Of a stretch of 64,000 bases of DNA, positions 40,822-49,786 are shown piece by piece; position 1 is the first letter of the stretch, and the number at the start of each line of letters is the position of its first letter. The notes beneath the pieces are model-generated. The model was not told the DNA's origin, ran no database searches, and worked only from the letters and a program-made list of their open reading frames with translations. Source of the DNA: Sphingobacterium paucimobilis HER1398 (GTDB lineage: Bacteria > Bacteroidota > Bacteroidia > Sphingobacteriales > Sphingobacteriaceae); NCBI RefSeq assembly GCF_000416985.1, contig NZ_ATDL01000002.1:1-64000 (forward strand), written 5' to 3'. Position numbers and translations under genes: made by a program.

Positions 40822-42153
40822 CTACAGGACACCCTGAGATTTCATGGCCTCAGCAACTTTTATAAATCCGCCTATGTTTGCACCTTTCAAGTAGTTGATA
40901 TAACCGCCTTCTTCCTTACCATAGCGTACACAAGTCTTATGAATATTTTCCATGATGGTCTTTAACCTTCCATCCACTTTATTTGCTGACCATTGCTGTC
41001 CGATTGAGTTCTGCGACATCTCTAATCCCGAAACAGCCACACCTCCAGCATTGGCGGCCTTGCCTGGAGCAAAGAACACCTTGGATTTTAAAAATATCTT
41101 AATTGCTTCGGATGTAGATGGCATGTTAGCTCCCTCTGCTACACATTTACAACCATTCTTAATCAACTTCTTGGCATCCGCCTCATTCAATTCGTTCTCA
41201 GTTGCGCAGGGGAGAGCAATATCGCACTTGAACTGCCAAGGTTTTTCTCCAGGATGAAAGGTTGCCGTTTTATATTTCTTCGTAAACTTTTGGAGATCCC
41301 GCCCTAAGGTGCTGAGATGAGACAATTTCTCCAATGTAAAACCGTCTCTATCATATAAGGTACCTGTACTGTTGGAAACCGTAATCACGCGAGTCCCCAA
41401 TAAGATGGCCTTTTCTGCAGCAAAATAAGAGACATTGCCAGCGCCAGAAATGGCCACGGTCTTGCCTTCGAGCTTCTCGTTGATGGAATCGTATATACAC
41501 TCTACAAAGTAGAGCAGACCGTAGCCTGTGGCTTCTGGTCTTATATATGAACCGCCCCAATTCACGCCCTTGCCGGTCAACACGCCTGTGAAATTATTTT
41601 GAATCCGCTTGTACTGCCCAAAAAGATAGCCTATCTCACGTCCGCCCACACCTATATCACCTGCTGGCACATCGGTGTCAGCTCCGATATGACGATAGAG
41701 CTCCGTCATGAAAGATTGACAGAAACGCATAATTTCATTGTCTGACTTACCTTTTGGATCAAAATCAGAACCGCCCTTGCCGCCACCAATTGGCAAACTG
41801 GTCAACGCATTCTTAAAGACTTGTTCAAACGCCAAAAACTTTAATACACTGAGGTTGACAGTAGGCGAGAAGCGTAGACCGCCTTTATACGGACCGATAG
41901 CACTGTTCATTTGCACTCGATAACCTCTATTGACTTGAATTTGGTTCCGGTCATCCAGCCAAGCAACACGAAAAGACACAACCCGCTCGGGTTCAGTGAG
42001 TCTTTCCAAAATCTTCAACTCCTCAAACTCGGCGTGATATTCGTTGATATAGGGGATAAGATCTTCCAAAACTTCAACCACTGCTTGTAAAAACTCGGGT
42101 TCGTTTGGATTACGTTTTTCAACGTATTTAATAAAATTATTAAGGTTTAGCAT
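40822..42153 (-). CDS. gdhA: NADP-specific glutamate dehydrogenase
   Basis: A 443-residue enzyme that aminates 2-oxoglutarate to glutamate. I choose the ATG at 42153 (MLNLNNFIKYVEKRNPNEP); the frame is open upstream to 42234 but codes only AT-rich hydrophobic residues. Motifs: YKGGLRFSPTVNLS, LTSLPIGGGKGGSDFDPKGKSD (catalytic Lys), DVPAGDIGVGGREIGYL, and a Rossmann domain with AISGAGNVSYFAAEKA. Hexameric small-type GDH. TAAATTTG, a -7-like element, lies opposite 42186-42193. Cytoplasmic; links nitrogen and carbon metabolism. Confidence 0.96.
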   Translation of the reverse strand: MLNLNNFIKYVEKRNPNEPEFLQAVVEVLEDLIPYINEYHAEFEELKILERLTEPERVVSFRVAWLDDRNQIQVNRGYRVQMNSAIGPYKGGLRFSPTVNLSVLKFLAFEQVFKNALTSLPIGGGKGGSDFDPKGKSDNEIMRFCQSFMTELYRHIGADTDVPAGDIGVGGREIGYLFGQYKRIQNNFTGVLTGKGVNWGGSYIRPEATGYGLLYFVECIYDSINEKLEGKTVAISGAGNVSYFAAEKAILLGTRVITVSNSTGTLYDRDGFTLEKLSHLSTLGRDLQKFTKKYKTATFHPGEKPWQFKCDIALPCATENELNEADAKKLIKNGCKCVAEGANMPSTSEAIKIFLKSKVFFAPGKAANAGGVAVSGLEMSQNSIGQQWSANKVDGRLKTIMENIHKTCVRYGKEEGGYINYLKGANIGGFIKVAEAMKSQGVL

Positions 42154-42307
42154 CTTTATTTGAAAAAAACTTATACAGAAGTTTTCAAATTTAATGATTT
42201 TACATAAAAAAATGTAAAAAAATAAAAAAAACACAAATCAAACATCTGATTCATGAATTAAACCAAAATTCAAGTTAGGATAAAGAAGAAGGAGGGAAGG
42301 ATCTACT

Positions 42308-43204
42308 CTACACACTTGCCCGCTTTGCAGCAGGATCAAACGGTTCAATATGGACGAAAACATTCGATATCGAAGGTATGTTTAACATCAGGTAATCCTT
42401 CAATGCATGTGCTATATCGTGACCTTCTCTAACACTTAAATCAGGACTTACAACAGCATGCAAATCGACTATATAAGTCATTCCAATCTTCCGAACAAAA
42501 CATTTGTCCGTAGCCATCACGCCATCTACATCAAGCGATATTTCCTTGACTTGATCCACGATGTCTTCAAAAAGATTTTCATCCATGATTTCGCCCAGAG
42601 CGGGTCTAAAAATACGATAGCAATTGTATAAGATAAATCCTGCTGCAAACAGAGCTGCCCAATCATCAGCATATTCATATCCTTCGCCCAACCAGAGTGC
42701 AAAAGAAATCCCAATAAAGGCAGCAACTGAAGTAATCGCATCGCTACGATGATGCCAAGCATCTGCCTTCAAAGAAGTGCTGTTTAACGCCTTTGCACGT
42801 CTGTTTACGACATGGTAACTGATTTCCTTCCATATAATAATCCCACCAAGAACAAATAAAGTCCAAGCTTCAGGTGGTTCGTGCGGAGTCCTTAGATTGA
42901 TGACGCTCTGATGTGCAATAACAGTGGCTGATATCACTAAAAATATAACGACTATAAATGTCACTAATGGCTCAATACGACCATGTCCATATGGATGTGT
43001 CTCATCTGCTGGTCGCTTTGAATATTTAATACCTAATAAAACCAGTATCGATGAAAAAATATCTGTGGTAGATTCTATAGCGTCAGCTATTAAGGCAAAT
43101 GAGTTTCCAAAGAAACCGGCCAGCCATTTTATAATCGCTAAGCCTAGGCTGCCAATAATACTAAAATATACTGTTTTTTCCGCCTTGTCTGCTTTAGAGG
43201 ACAT
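42308..43204 (-). CDS. Cation diffusion facilitator (CDF) family transporter
   Basis: A 298-residue inner-membrane metal/H+ antiporter for zinc, iron, manganese or cobalt. The start at 43204 (MSSKADKAEKTVYF) is preferred over an upstream open frame. Metal-site motifs: FALIADAIESTTDIFSS in the second helix and LKADAWHHRSDAITS in the fifth; the HPYGHGRIEPL loop lies between. The C-terminal cytoplasmic domain (about 210-290) is present. Metal specificity is not predictable from the residues seen. Single gene. Confidence 0.93.
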   Translation of the reverse strand: MSSKADKAEKTVYFSIIGSLGLAIIKWLAGFFGNSFALIADAIESTTDIFSSILVLLGIKYSKRPADETHPYGHGRIEPLVTFIVVIFLVISATVIAHQSVINLRTPHEPPEAWTLFVLGGIIIWKEISYHVVNRRAKALNSTSLKADAWHHRSDAITSVAAFIGISFALWLGEGYEYADDWAALFAAGFILYNCYRIFRPALGEIMDENLFEDIVDQVKEISLDVDGVMATDKCFVRKIGMTYIVDLHAVVSPDLSVREGHDIAHALKDYLMLNIPSISNVFVHIEPFDPAAKRASV

Positions 43205-43412
43205 GTTTTGTTCTTTTATACAAAGTAAACAAATTATTCTCGTGTCCGAAACCATGATTCCATTTATATAACAGTTAAATGTCAAAATAAACACGGTTAG
43301 TTGAAAATGATGTCAAATAACAACCTCTTCCCATTTCTTATATATTGATAATATAATTTACGTTATGTTAAATAGATTGATTGAATAACTCCTCCTGCCA
43401 ATCCATAATATA

Positions 43413-43445
43413 CAGCAATCCGGCTAACTTGAAGCTGGATTGCTG
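43413..43445 (-). terminator. Hairpin after the M60 peptidase gene
   Basis: A 13-bp stem (43413-43425/43433-43445, one G-T pair) with a 7-nt loop, 34 bp past the stop of the minus-strand M60 gene; no strong T tail. Confidence 0.6.
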
Positions 43446-43478
43446 CAGTCCATAACCAGACGTTCGTTCATCAATCGA

Positions 43479-45078
43479 TTAATCGGTCAATGTAGTCAGA
43501 TCTATAGCAGGTTTTCTCAGGTTCATGTTCCTAACAGCTTGCTTACATGCGTCGACCATTTCGTTCGTCATGCTGTAGGTGTACTTTCCGTAATCATCCA
43601 ATTCAAATTCTCCAACATAGAAAAATCCATATTTATCAAAGAAATCTGTCAGATCGACCCTGGATACTTCACAAGCTGTCTTTACAAAATTCAATTGGTG
43701 AACCGCTGGATTTTTCTCACCCTGCATACGTTCCTGAGCCCAATTCGTAGTTTTTACCTGCTTAACATTACTCTTGCTATTTGCCTGGTTACGAAACTCT
43801 TCAAACAAATCCGGATAGAAATCAGGATTCTTTCCAACGCCCTCGAAATACAACTGAAGTTGCCAAAACGGCACCAATCTATTAAAGACATCTGGGTCCT
43901 GTAAAAATGATATTTTACCGTCAATTATCTTCTCTTTAGCGGTTTTATAATTCCCTTGTTCTGAAATTCGTGTAGGATTATTAAAAGACCTTGTTACATA
44001 AAGGGAGAACAAGTTATTGCTCACCTCACCTAAGCCTCCCCAGTTAAACATAGGCCGTGTCTGATGCCACATGCCCTACTTCGTGGCTAAATCCCCAGCA
44101 AGGGTCACCTTTTATAACGCGGCTCGGATCTACAACAAGATTCATCGCATAGCCTTTTTTATCCCCCATATAAGCTACACCATCACCATCCCTAAACATA
44201 TAATAGTTATAATTTACCCGTGATAGCATCTTATTTTGAGGCACCTTTCCATACTTAATCAATCCCATTATTCGATGCTGTCGATAAACAAGAGAATCGT
44301 AATTACTAAGAAGCTGCACTCCTCGTCCGTACGCGTATTTTTTAAGGGCCTCGACGGGATAAGCTATCTGTATATGTTCGCCAACACCATCCAATATCGG
44401 AAATACGGCATTGTCAATTAGCTTATTCCAATCGGTATCATCATTTTTCTTAATATCGAAATAACCATTCGTCTTTCCAGTGATAAAATGGACTTTGACA
44501 GGTTTCTCTTTTGATGGCGTGTCTGAGAAGTAGTCAATATAGGCCAAACTACCATAGTTGTTCAAATCAACGATATTAATCCCGTTGTGCAGGTCGAATG
44601 CTTGCTTCTCTATCCCCCAGCCTTTGGGATCTTTGGTAGGCTCTTCTGGATTCGGCGCTCTACGCTCCCAATTGGGAATTACCAATTTTACTTTTTTTCC
44701 TTTTTCGATGCCTTCGACTAAGACAACATGTTTGCCCAATGGTAGATAAACACCTGTTATATTCTCATATTTGCTGTAGCCATCTCCGATACTGAGTTCT
44801 TTACCTAGTGTTGTTGGTGAAAGTAAAGCCTTGTATGTATTGAGCTTAAAACTGTTGTCATAAGTTCCTTTGAGCATCTGCAAAGCTACATCTCTGATAA
44901 CAGGGTCTAGGATTTGACTTGCTTCTTTGGTATTAACGCCTTTTTTAAGAGCGGTGGCGACAGGATCATTAAAGAGAGACAGACTGTTTGTAATGGTTGT
45001 TAAATCGGATGTTGTCTGCGCATTCAAACCTATCGTAAATAGGTTTAGGACAGCTGCTGCAAATAGAACTTTTTTCAT
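43479..45078 (-). pseudogene. M60-family (enhancin-like) metallopeptidase, frameshifted at the active site
   Basis: Two overlapping frames form one protein. The first (45078 to 44044) encodes a signal peptide (FAAAVLNLFTIGLNAQ) and about 330 residues of the enhancin-type domain, ending with GFSHEVGHV before it shifts into nonsense. The second frame, from about 44066 to 43479, continues with HQTRPMFNWGGLGEVSNNLFSLYVTRS, the second half of the M60 site including the conserved Glu. Reading GTG-CAT-CAG instead of GTG-G-CAT-CAG restores HEVGHVHQTRP, so a single extra base (a C among 44067-44068 on the + strand) breaks the gene at HExxH. M60 peptidases cleave mucin-type glycoproteins. A true mutation or a sequencing error are both possible. 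Confidence 0.88.
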
Positions 45079-45213
45079 AATTAATACGTTTAGTGATACC
45101 TAAAATAAGAGATAATACATTCAATAAAGCGCAACAAAAAAGTGACAATATAAATATCGAGATTAGAATCTCATTGCAAACGATTGTCTAATTTTTAGAG
45201 CATGAAAAATAAA

Positions 45214-45245
45214 TTTGCAATTGTTCTAACATAATTATACATTTG
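45214..45245 (+). promoter_or_regulatory. Promoter of the his leader-hisGD operon
   Basis: TTTG (45214-45217), a 20-bp spacer and TACATTTG (45238-45245), an exact match to the Bacteroidota -33/-7 consensus (TTTG, TAnnTTTG). It is 18 bp ahead of the leader-peptide ATG. Confidence 0.75.
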
Positions 45246-45263
45246 GCTAATTATTATTAATAA

Positions 45264-45323
45264 ATGACAACAGTGCTTACACATCACATTCATATGCATC
45301 ATCGCCAGATTGGCGATATGTAA
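45264..45323 (+). CDS. His-rich leader peptide (hisL-like)
   Basis: Frame ATG 45264 to TAA 45323, 19 residues: MTTVLTHHIHMHHRQIGDM. Five of seven consecutive residues (7-13) are histidine. It follows a consensus promoter and precedes hisG by 87 bp. This is the layout of an amino-acid attenuator leader as in enterobacterial hisL: ribosome stalling at His codons would report histidyl-tRNA shortage. It is not homologous to hisL in sequence as far as I can tell. The coding assignment rests on the non-random run of His codons, the promoter and the downstream his genes. Confidence 0.75.
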   Translation: MTTVLTHHIHMHHRQIGDM

Positions 45324-45332
45324 TGTTATGTG
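45280..45332 (+). promoter_or_regulatory. Long hairpin over the leader His codons (attenuator candidate)
   Basis: The arms 45280-45290 and 45322-45332 pair at 10 of 11 positions; further in, CATAT (45291-45295) can pair with ATATG (45316-45320) and TCGCCA (45302-45307) with TGGCGA (45311-45316). The structure contains all five His codons, so a translating or stalled ribosome must change it. A T-run follows at 45365-45370, but I do not see a strong GC-rich terminator stem directly before it. Confidence 0.65.
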
Positions 45333-45410
45333 TTTCTACGTGAAGCAACTCCCCCTCGATTTCATTTTTTATAATTAATAATAGTTTTTACTACACCTAA
45401 ACAATTCGTT

Positions 45411-46262
45411 TTGAAAAATCTAAAAATAGCTATCCAAAAGTCGGGTAGATTAAATGAAAAATCCGTTCAACTTCTAAAAAACTGTGGTCTCGATTTTGAG
45501 AACTACAAAAGCTCTCTGATTACGTCAGTTTCTAATTTTAACTTAGAAATATTGTTTCTGAGAGACGATGATATCCCGGGATATGTCGAAGAAGGTATTG
45601 CCGATCTTGGTATCGTAGGCGAAAATGTAATTGATGAAACAGAGTCTAATGTAGCTTATTTACAGCGACTTGGGTTTGGTAAATGTACATTAAAACTCGC
45701 TATCCCTAGAGACTCCAAAATATCTGATTTAAAAGACCTTAATGGCAAATCAATCGCAACCTCCTACCCTGTTATACTTAAGAATTTTCTTGAAGAATAT
45801 AAAATAAACGCCGATATTCAAACAATTTCTGGTTCCGTAGAAATCGCTCCAGGTCTAGGTTTAAGTGACGCTATCTGCGATATCGTATCGACTGGTGGTA
45901 CACTAAAAAGTAACGGTCTGAAACCATTTGCTGATGTACGCAAATCGGAAGCTATATTGATAGCACGTGAAGGCTTGGAAGAAAATGAAATACTAATGGA
46001 GCTGTTGCAACGGATTCAGTCGGTATTAAGGGCCAAGGAAACGAAATATGTGGTACTTAACGTAGAAAAAAATAACCTCGAAAAAGTAACGGAATTATTG
46101 AAAGGTGTCAAGAGTCCAACCGTGGTACCTCTGGCGGAGGAAGGCTGGGTAGCTGTGCACACCGTAATTTCGGAAGATGATTTTTGGGGTAAAATCAATA
46201 AACTCAAGTCTGTAGGCGCACAAGGAATCGTGGTTATGCCTATAGAAAAAATCATATTATAA
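45411..46262 (+). CDS. hisG: ATP phosphoribosyltransferase (long form)
   Basis: The first enzyme of histidine synthesis, 283 residues with a TTG start at 45411, which matches the expected N-terminus (KNLKIAIQKSGRLNEKS). The catalytic domain shows DDIPGYVEEGIADLGIVGEN and the PRPP loop region ISGSVEIAPGLGLSDAICDIVSTGGTL. A C-terminal ACT-like regulatory domain (about 210-283, KYVVLNVEKNNLEKVTELLKG, TVISEDDFWGKI) marks the long, histidine-inhibited form. Its stop overlaps the hisD ATG by one base. Probably attenuated by the upstream leader. Confidence 0.96.
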   Translation: MKNLKIAIQKSGRLNEKSVQLLKNCGLDFENYKSSLITSVSNFNLEILFLRDDDIPGYVEEGIADLGIVGENVIDETESNVAYLQRLGFGKCTLKLAIPRDSKISDLKDLNGKSIATSYPVILKNFLEEYKINADIQTISGSVEIAPGLGLSDAICDIVSTGGTLKSNGLKPFADVRKSEAILIAREGLEENEILMELLQRIQSVLRAKETKYVVLNVEKNNLEKVTELLKGVKSPTVVPLAEEGWVAVHTVISEDDFWGKINKLKSVGAQGIVVMPIEKIIL

Positions 46263-47554
46263 TGCTAAAAGTTTACAATCAGGAAGAATTATCTCCAGCT
46301 GCTATCGAACAGTTGGTACTGCGAAATACAGACCCTAATAATGCTATCTCTGACACCGTATATTCCATCATCGAAGATGTAAAAAGTTCAGGAGACAAAG
46401 CCTTAAGAGCTTATGCCTCTAAATTTGACCAGGTGGATTTAGAACAAGTATATCTGGACAAGGACGATATAGAGGAGCTCGCCAGTACAATATCTAGAGA
46501 TCAGCAACGCGCACTCGAAATCGCGTTTCAAAATATTCACCGTTTTCACAGTACACAACTGAAACGCGAACGGGTAACGGAAACAATGCCCGGCGTAAAA
46601 TGTTGGCGTGAAGCACGACCTATTGAACGCGTAGGCCTTTATATCCCTGGTGGATCGGCGGTATTGCCCTCTACCCTGCTCATGCTGGGTGTTCCGGCAA
46701 GAATAGCGGGTTGCAAAGAGATTGTGGTCTGTTCGCCTCCTCAGAAATCGGGTAAAATCAACGGATTCGTTGCTTATTGTTTAATCCTATTGAAAATAGA
46801 GCGTATTTATCTTGTAGGAGGTGCTCAGGCTGTTGCTGCTATGGCATTCGGAACGGAAACAGTACCTAAGGTTGACAAAATATTCGGCCCTGGAAATCAA
46901 TTTGTCACGAAAGCAAAAAGTATTATACAGGGTCAGACAAATGTCAGTATAGATATGCCTGCTGGTCCTTCGGAAGTATTGGTTATCGCTGATGAAACAG
47001 CAAACCCGGCTTATGTAGCTGCGGATCTATTGGCACAGGCCGAGCATGGACCAGATAGCCAGGCTGTATTGGTCTCGACTTCGGCCGAACTCATTACTGA
47101 GGTCAATCTAGAACTAAACAAACAGGTGGGTCTACTACCACGTCAGGAAATAGCCAGCGCGGCCCTGGCAAACTCCTACGCTATCCTAACGACAGATTTG
47201 AGAACGGCAATGGAGTTTTCCAACCAATATGCTCCCGAGCACCTTATTATCGAGTCAGATGCCTGGCAATCGATCACTTCGCTAATACTTAATGCAGGTT
47301 CTGTATTCCTTGGACATCTTACTCCAGAGAGTGCAGGAGATTACGCCTCCGGAACAAATCATACACTGCCTACCTCAGGCTATGCAAAATCCTACTCTGG
47401 AGTATCTGTAGATTCGTTTATTAAGAAGATAACATTTCAGCAGATAAGTCCTGAAGGACTACAGCAAATAGGCTCCGTGGTAGAAATATTGGCTGAACTA
47501 GAAGGACTTCATGGTCATAAAAATGCAGTCAGCATACGTAAAGCTGATTTGTAA
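46262..47554 (+). CDS. hisD: Histidinol dehydrogenase
   Basis: A 430-residue zinc enzyme catalysing the last two steps of histidine synthesis (histidinol to histidine, with NAD). Motifs: ERVGLYIPGGSAVLPSTLLMLGVPA, VGGAQAVAAMAFGTETVPKVDKIFGPGNQFVTKAK, IDMPAGPSEVLVIADE, LLAQAEHGPDSQAVLVS, NAGSVFLGHLTPESAGDYASGTNHTLPT with the zinc ligands. The gene is translationally coupled to hisG. No further his gene follows: a convergent patatin gene comes next, so the rest of the pathway is encoded elsewhere. Confidence 0.96.
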   Translation: MLKVYNQEELSPAAIEQLVLRNTDPNNAISDTVYSIIEDVKSSGDKALRAYASKFDQVDLEQVYLDKDDIEELASTISRDQQRALEIAFQNIHRFHSTQLKRERVTETMPGVKCWREARPIERVGLYIPGGSAVLPSTLLMLGVPARIAGCKEIVVCSPPQKSGKINGFVAYCLILLKIERIYLVGGAQAVAAMAFGTETVPKVDKIFGPGNQFVTKAKSIIQGQTNVSIDMPAGPSEVLVIADETANPAYVAADLLAQAEHGPDSQAVLVSTSAELITEVNLELNKQVGLLPRQEIASAALANSYAILTTDLRTAMEFSNQYAPEHLIIESDAWQSITSLILNAGSVFLGHLTPESAGDYASGTNHTLPTSGYAKSYSGVSVDSFIKKITFQQISPEGLQQIGSVVEILAELEGLHGHKNAVSIRKADL

Positions 47555-47561
47555 TAAGAGA

Positions 47562-47599
47562 AAAAGGTAAGCAAGAATAATTAAACTTGCTTACCTTTT
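47562..47599. terminator. Bidirectional terminator of hisGD and patatin gene
   Basis: A perfect 14-bp stem (47562-47575/47586-47599) with a 10-nt loop. Its right arm lies inside the last codons of the minus-strand patatin gene. Confidence 0.85.
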
Positions 47600-48384
47600 A
47601 TCTTATCGATATGTTGGGATAGTGTGCCCCGGGTCAGTTCGTACCCTTCTTTTATCAAATCTGACGATCGATCGAAATCCCATATTCCTGAAAGATCATT
47701 GGGAATATTTATTACATAATCAGGCTGATACAGTTGAATACTCAAAAGGCTGAGTCTGCGCCTCATGGCCATATAGGATTCTTGCAATAAATCTAATGCA
47801 TTGAGTTTGCTATAGGATTTCTCTACGGCAGACTTGGGAGGTCCATCTAAATTGATTGCTATCTTAATATTATCTGTATTCTGCACGTAATTGACAGGGA
47901 CAGGGTTAAGTACTCCTCCATCAACAAGAAATTTATTAGCAAGCTGTACCCCTTGAAAAACAGCAGGTATAGCTATTGACGCCCGAATAGCAGAATATAT
48001 ACTTCCCTTTCGAAATACAACTTCCTGCTCGTTGGCTAAATCTGTTGCAACTGCAGTAAATTTGACACCAAGTGTTTCAATAGCGACATCTTCAAAAACT
48101 TCCTGTAAGGTACGCATAACCTTTTGCCCTTTTAAAATCCCGAACCTCGGATCGGAAAAATCCATCAAACGAAATACTTCCCGTTTTGTCAACTTGCTCA
48201 TCCATTCACCTAGCTCTCCTATCTTTCCACCAGCAAAGGCTGCTCCGACTAATGAACCTATAGAACAGCCCACCACTTCGTCAATTTCGACTCCCTGTTC
48301 AAGAAGCCATTGTATAGCACCAATTTGAGAAATGCCTCGTGCACCACCACTACCTAGAATCAAAGATACCTTCTGTTGTTGCAT
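47581..48384 (-). CDS. Patatin-like phospholipase family protein
   Basis: A 267-residue acyl hydrolase with a Ser-Asp dyad. Motifs: SLILGSGGARGISQIGAIQWL (oxyanion glycine-rich loop), GCSIGSLVGAAFAGG (GxSxG nucleophile) and FLVDGGVLNPVP (catalytic Asp in DGG). Related to the RssA/YlbK group of bacterial patatins. Probably cytoplasmic or membrane-bound lipase/phospholipase; no signal peptide. Single gene converging on hisD. Confidence 0.92.
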   Translation of the reverse strand: MQQQKVSLILGSGGARGISQIGAIQWLLEQGVEIDEVVGCSIGSLVGAAFAGGKIGELGEWMSKLTKREVFRLMDFSDPRFGILKGQKVMRTLQEVFEDVAIETLGVKFTAVATDLANEQEVVFRKGSIYSAIRASIAIPAVFQGVQLANKFLVDGGVLNPVPVNYVQNTDNIKIAINLDGPPKSAVEKSYSKLNALDLLQESYMAMRRRLSLLSIQLYQPDYVINIPNDLSGIWDFDRSSDLIKEGYELTRGTLSQHIDKIKGKQV

Positions 48385-48461
48385 ATTGTACAGTTTTGAC
48401 TAAAGATAGAAAAAAAGATAGATTTATTTTTGTCAACTGAAAGTCTAAAAAACAAGCCGAA

Positions 48462-48493
48462 TTTGCAAAAAATAAAAACGGGTGTTACTTTTG
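48462..48493 (+). promoter_or_regulatory. Promoter of the tetR-nitroreductase operon
   Basis: TTTG (48462-48465), a 20-bp spacer and TACTTTTG (48486-48493), an exact match to the Bacteroidota consensus. It lies in front of a TetR gene and overlaps the dyad at 48493-48507. Confidence 0.75.
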
Positions 48494-48507
48494 CTAACAG
48501 TGTTAAC
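48493..48507. promoter_or_regulatory. Candidate TetR operator
   Basis: Dyad GCTAACA-G-TGTTAAC (one wobble-type mismatch) overlapping the end of the -7 box and the likely transcription start, as expected of an autorepressing TetR-family regulator. Confidence 0.55.
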
Positions 48508-48510
48508 TAA

Positions 48511-49128
48511 ATGTTTAAACACATGAGCACAACAACAAGAAGAGAACGTGAAATTCAGGAGCTACGTAGCAAGATTATCACCCAGTCATGGAAGATAATC
48601 ACGGAGGATGGATGGCAAGCCCTATCTATCCGGAAGATTGCAGATGCAATCGAGTATAGTGCTCCGGTAATCTATAAACATTTTGAAAGTAAAGAGGCTA
48701 TCATCGAGTATTTTTCGAAAGAAGGATTCAACATCCTATCGCATGAGATGAGTTTGATTCCTGAAGACAAAATCGACTCTAGTGAGCGCCTACGAGATAT
48801 CGCCTATACATACTGGAAATTCGCATCTACTTATGTACAGCATTATAGAATCATGTTTGGATTAGGAATCCCTCCGTGTGAAGCTATTAACAGCTCAAAA
48901 GAAATGCAACGTACTTCAAACTATATGTATAGTGCTATAGAGCAAGTGCTAAGCGATTCTGGGAATGACATTGCGGATAAATATTTGAAACTAAAGACTT
49001 TTTGGTCTACGCTCCATGGCTTTATAGCGATTGCACTATTATCAGACGACCATATCCCTTCGGCACCTACACCTACACTGATAGATGCTGTTGAAGGTTT
49101 TATATTTACACTAAAAAACAACAAATAA
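48511..49128 (+). CDS. TetR/AcrR-family transcriptional regulator
   Basis: A 205-residue repressor-type regulator. The N-terminal HTH spans about 20-65 (SKIITQSWKIITEDGWQALSIRKIADAIEYSAPVIYKHFESKEAI), followed by an all-helical ligand-binding domain. The start may be the ATG at 48523 (Met5), since 48511 lies right at the likely transcription start. It precedes a nitroreductase gene by three bases, so it probably controls that gene in response to a small molecule. Promoter and operator dyad are visible upstream. Confidence 0.92.
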   Translation: MFKHMSTTTRREREIQELRSKIITQSWKIITEDGWQALSIRKIADAIEYSAPVIYKHFESKEAIIEYFSKEGFNILSHEMSLIPEDKIDSSERLRDIAYTYWKFASTYVQHYRIMFGLGIPPCEAINSSKEMQRTSNYMYSAIEQVLSDSGNDIADKYLKLKTFWSTLHGFIAIALLSDDHIPSAPTPTLIDAVEGFIFTLKNNK

Positions 49129-49131
49129 ACA

Positions 49132-49764
49132 ATGAGCTTATTACAAGACTTATCCTGGAGATATGCCACTAAAAAAATGAACGGCACTCCAGTAGCACAA
49201 GAAAAAGTAGACTATATTATCGAAGCTGCTAGAATGGCTCCTACCTCATCTGGATTGCAGCCATTTAAAATTATACAGGTAAGCAATCCGGATCTTAAGG
49301 CCAAGATTCAACCTATCGCATTCGGACAGACACAAATTGTAGACTCTTCTCACCTATTGATTTTTGCGGCTTATGATGAATATACAAAAGAACGTGTAGA
49401 TGCCGTATTCGCACAACAGGAAGCAGAACGGGAGTTGCCATTGGGTACCTCGGACGACTACAAGAACACCTTATTTGGAATGTTTGCGCAACAAACAAAA
49501 GAACAACACTTTGCACATGCTGCACGACAAGCCTATATTGGCTTCGGAATGGCGATCGCCGCAGCTGCAGAACAACGTGTGGACGCTACGCCAATGGAAG
49601 GTTTTACAAATGCTCAACTGGACGAACTTTTAGGTCTTGACAAGTTGGGACTGAAATCGGTTACGATACTGGCGTTAGGTTATAGAGACGAATCGAATGA
49701 CTGGTTGGTCAACCTGAAAAAAGTAAGAACAAAAGCGGAAGACTTCGTCATCAATTTCAATTAA
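49132..49764 (+). CDS. Nitroreductase-family NAD(P)H-dependent oxidoreductase (NfsB-like)
   Basis: A 210-residue FMN enzyme. The N-terminal DLSWRYATKKMNGTPV and YIIEAARMAPTSSGLQPFKIIQV region binds FMN phosphate and ring; HAARQAYIGFGMAIAAAAEQRVDATPMEGF and VTILALGYRDESNDWL follow in family order. It reduces nitro compounds or quinones with NAD(P)H in the cytoplasm. Three bases after the TetR gene, hence co-transcribed and most likely controlled by it. Terminator downstream. Confidence 0.93.
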   Translation: MSLLQDLSWRYATKKMNGTPVAQEKVDYIIEAARMAPTSSGLQPFKIIQVSNPDLKAKIQPIAFGQTQIVDSSHLLIFAAYDEYTKERVDAVFAQQEAERELPLGTSDDYKNTLFGMFAQQTKEQHFAHAARQAYIGFGMAIAAAAEQRVDATPMEGFTNAQLDELLGLDKLGLKSVTILALGYRDESNDWLVNLKKVRTKAEDFVINFN

Positions 49765-49786
49765 TTTTTTATATTTTCTATTGAAT

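Noticed and set aside
42154..42234. N-terminal extension of the glutamate dehydrogenase frame
   Set aside because: Encodes a run of Phe/Ile/Lys from AT-rich leader DNA; the family start is at 42153.
43440..43904. 154-codon + strand open frame opposite the M60 gene
   Set aside because: Antisense shadow of conserved M60 coding sequence.
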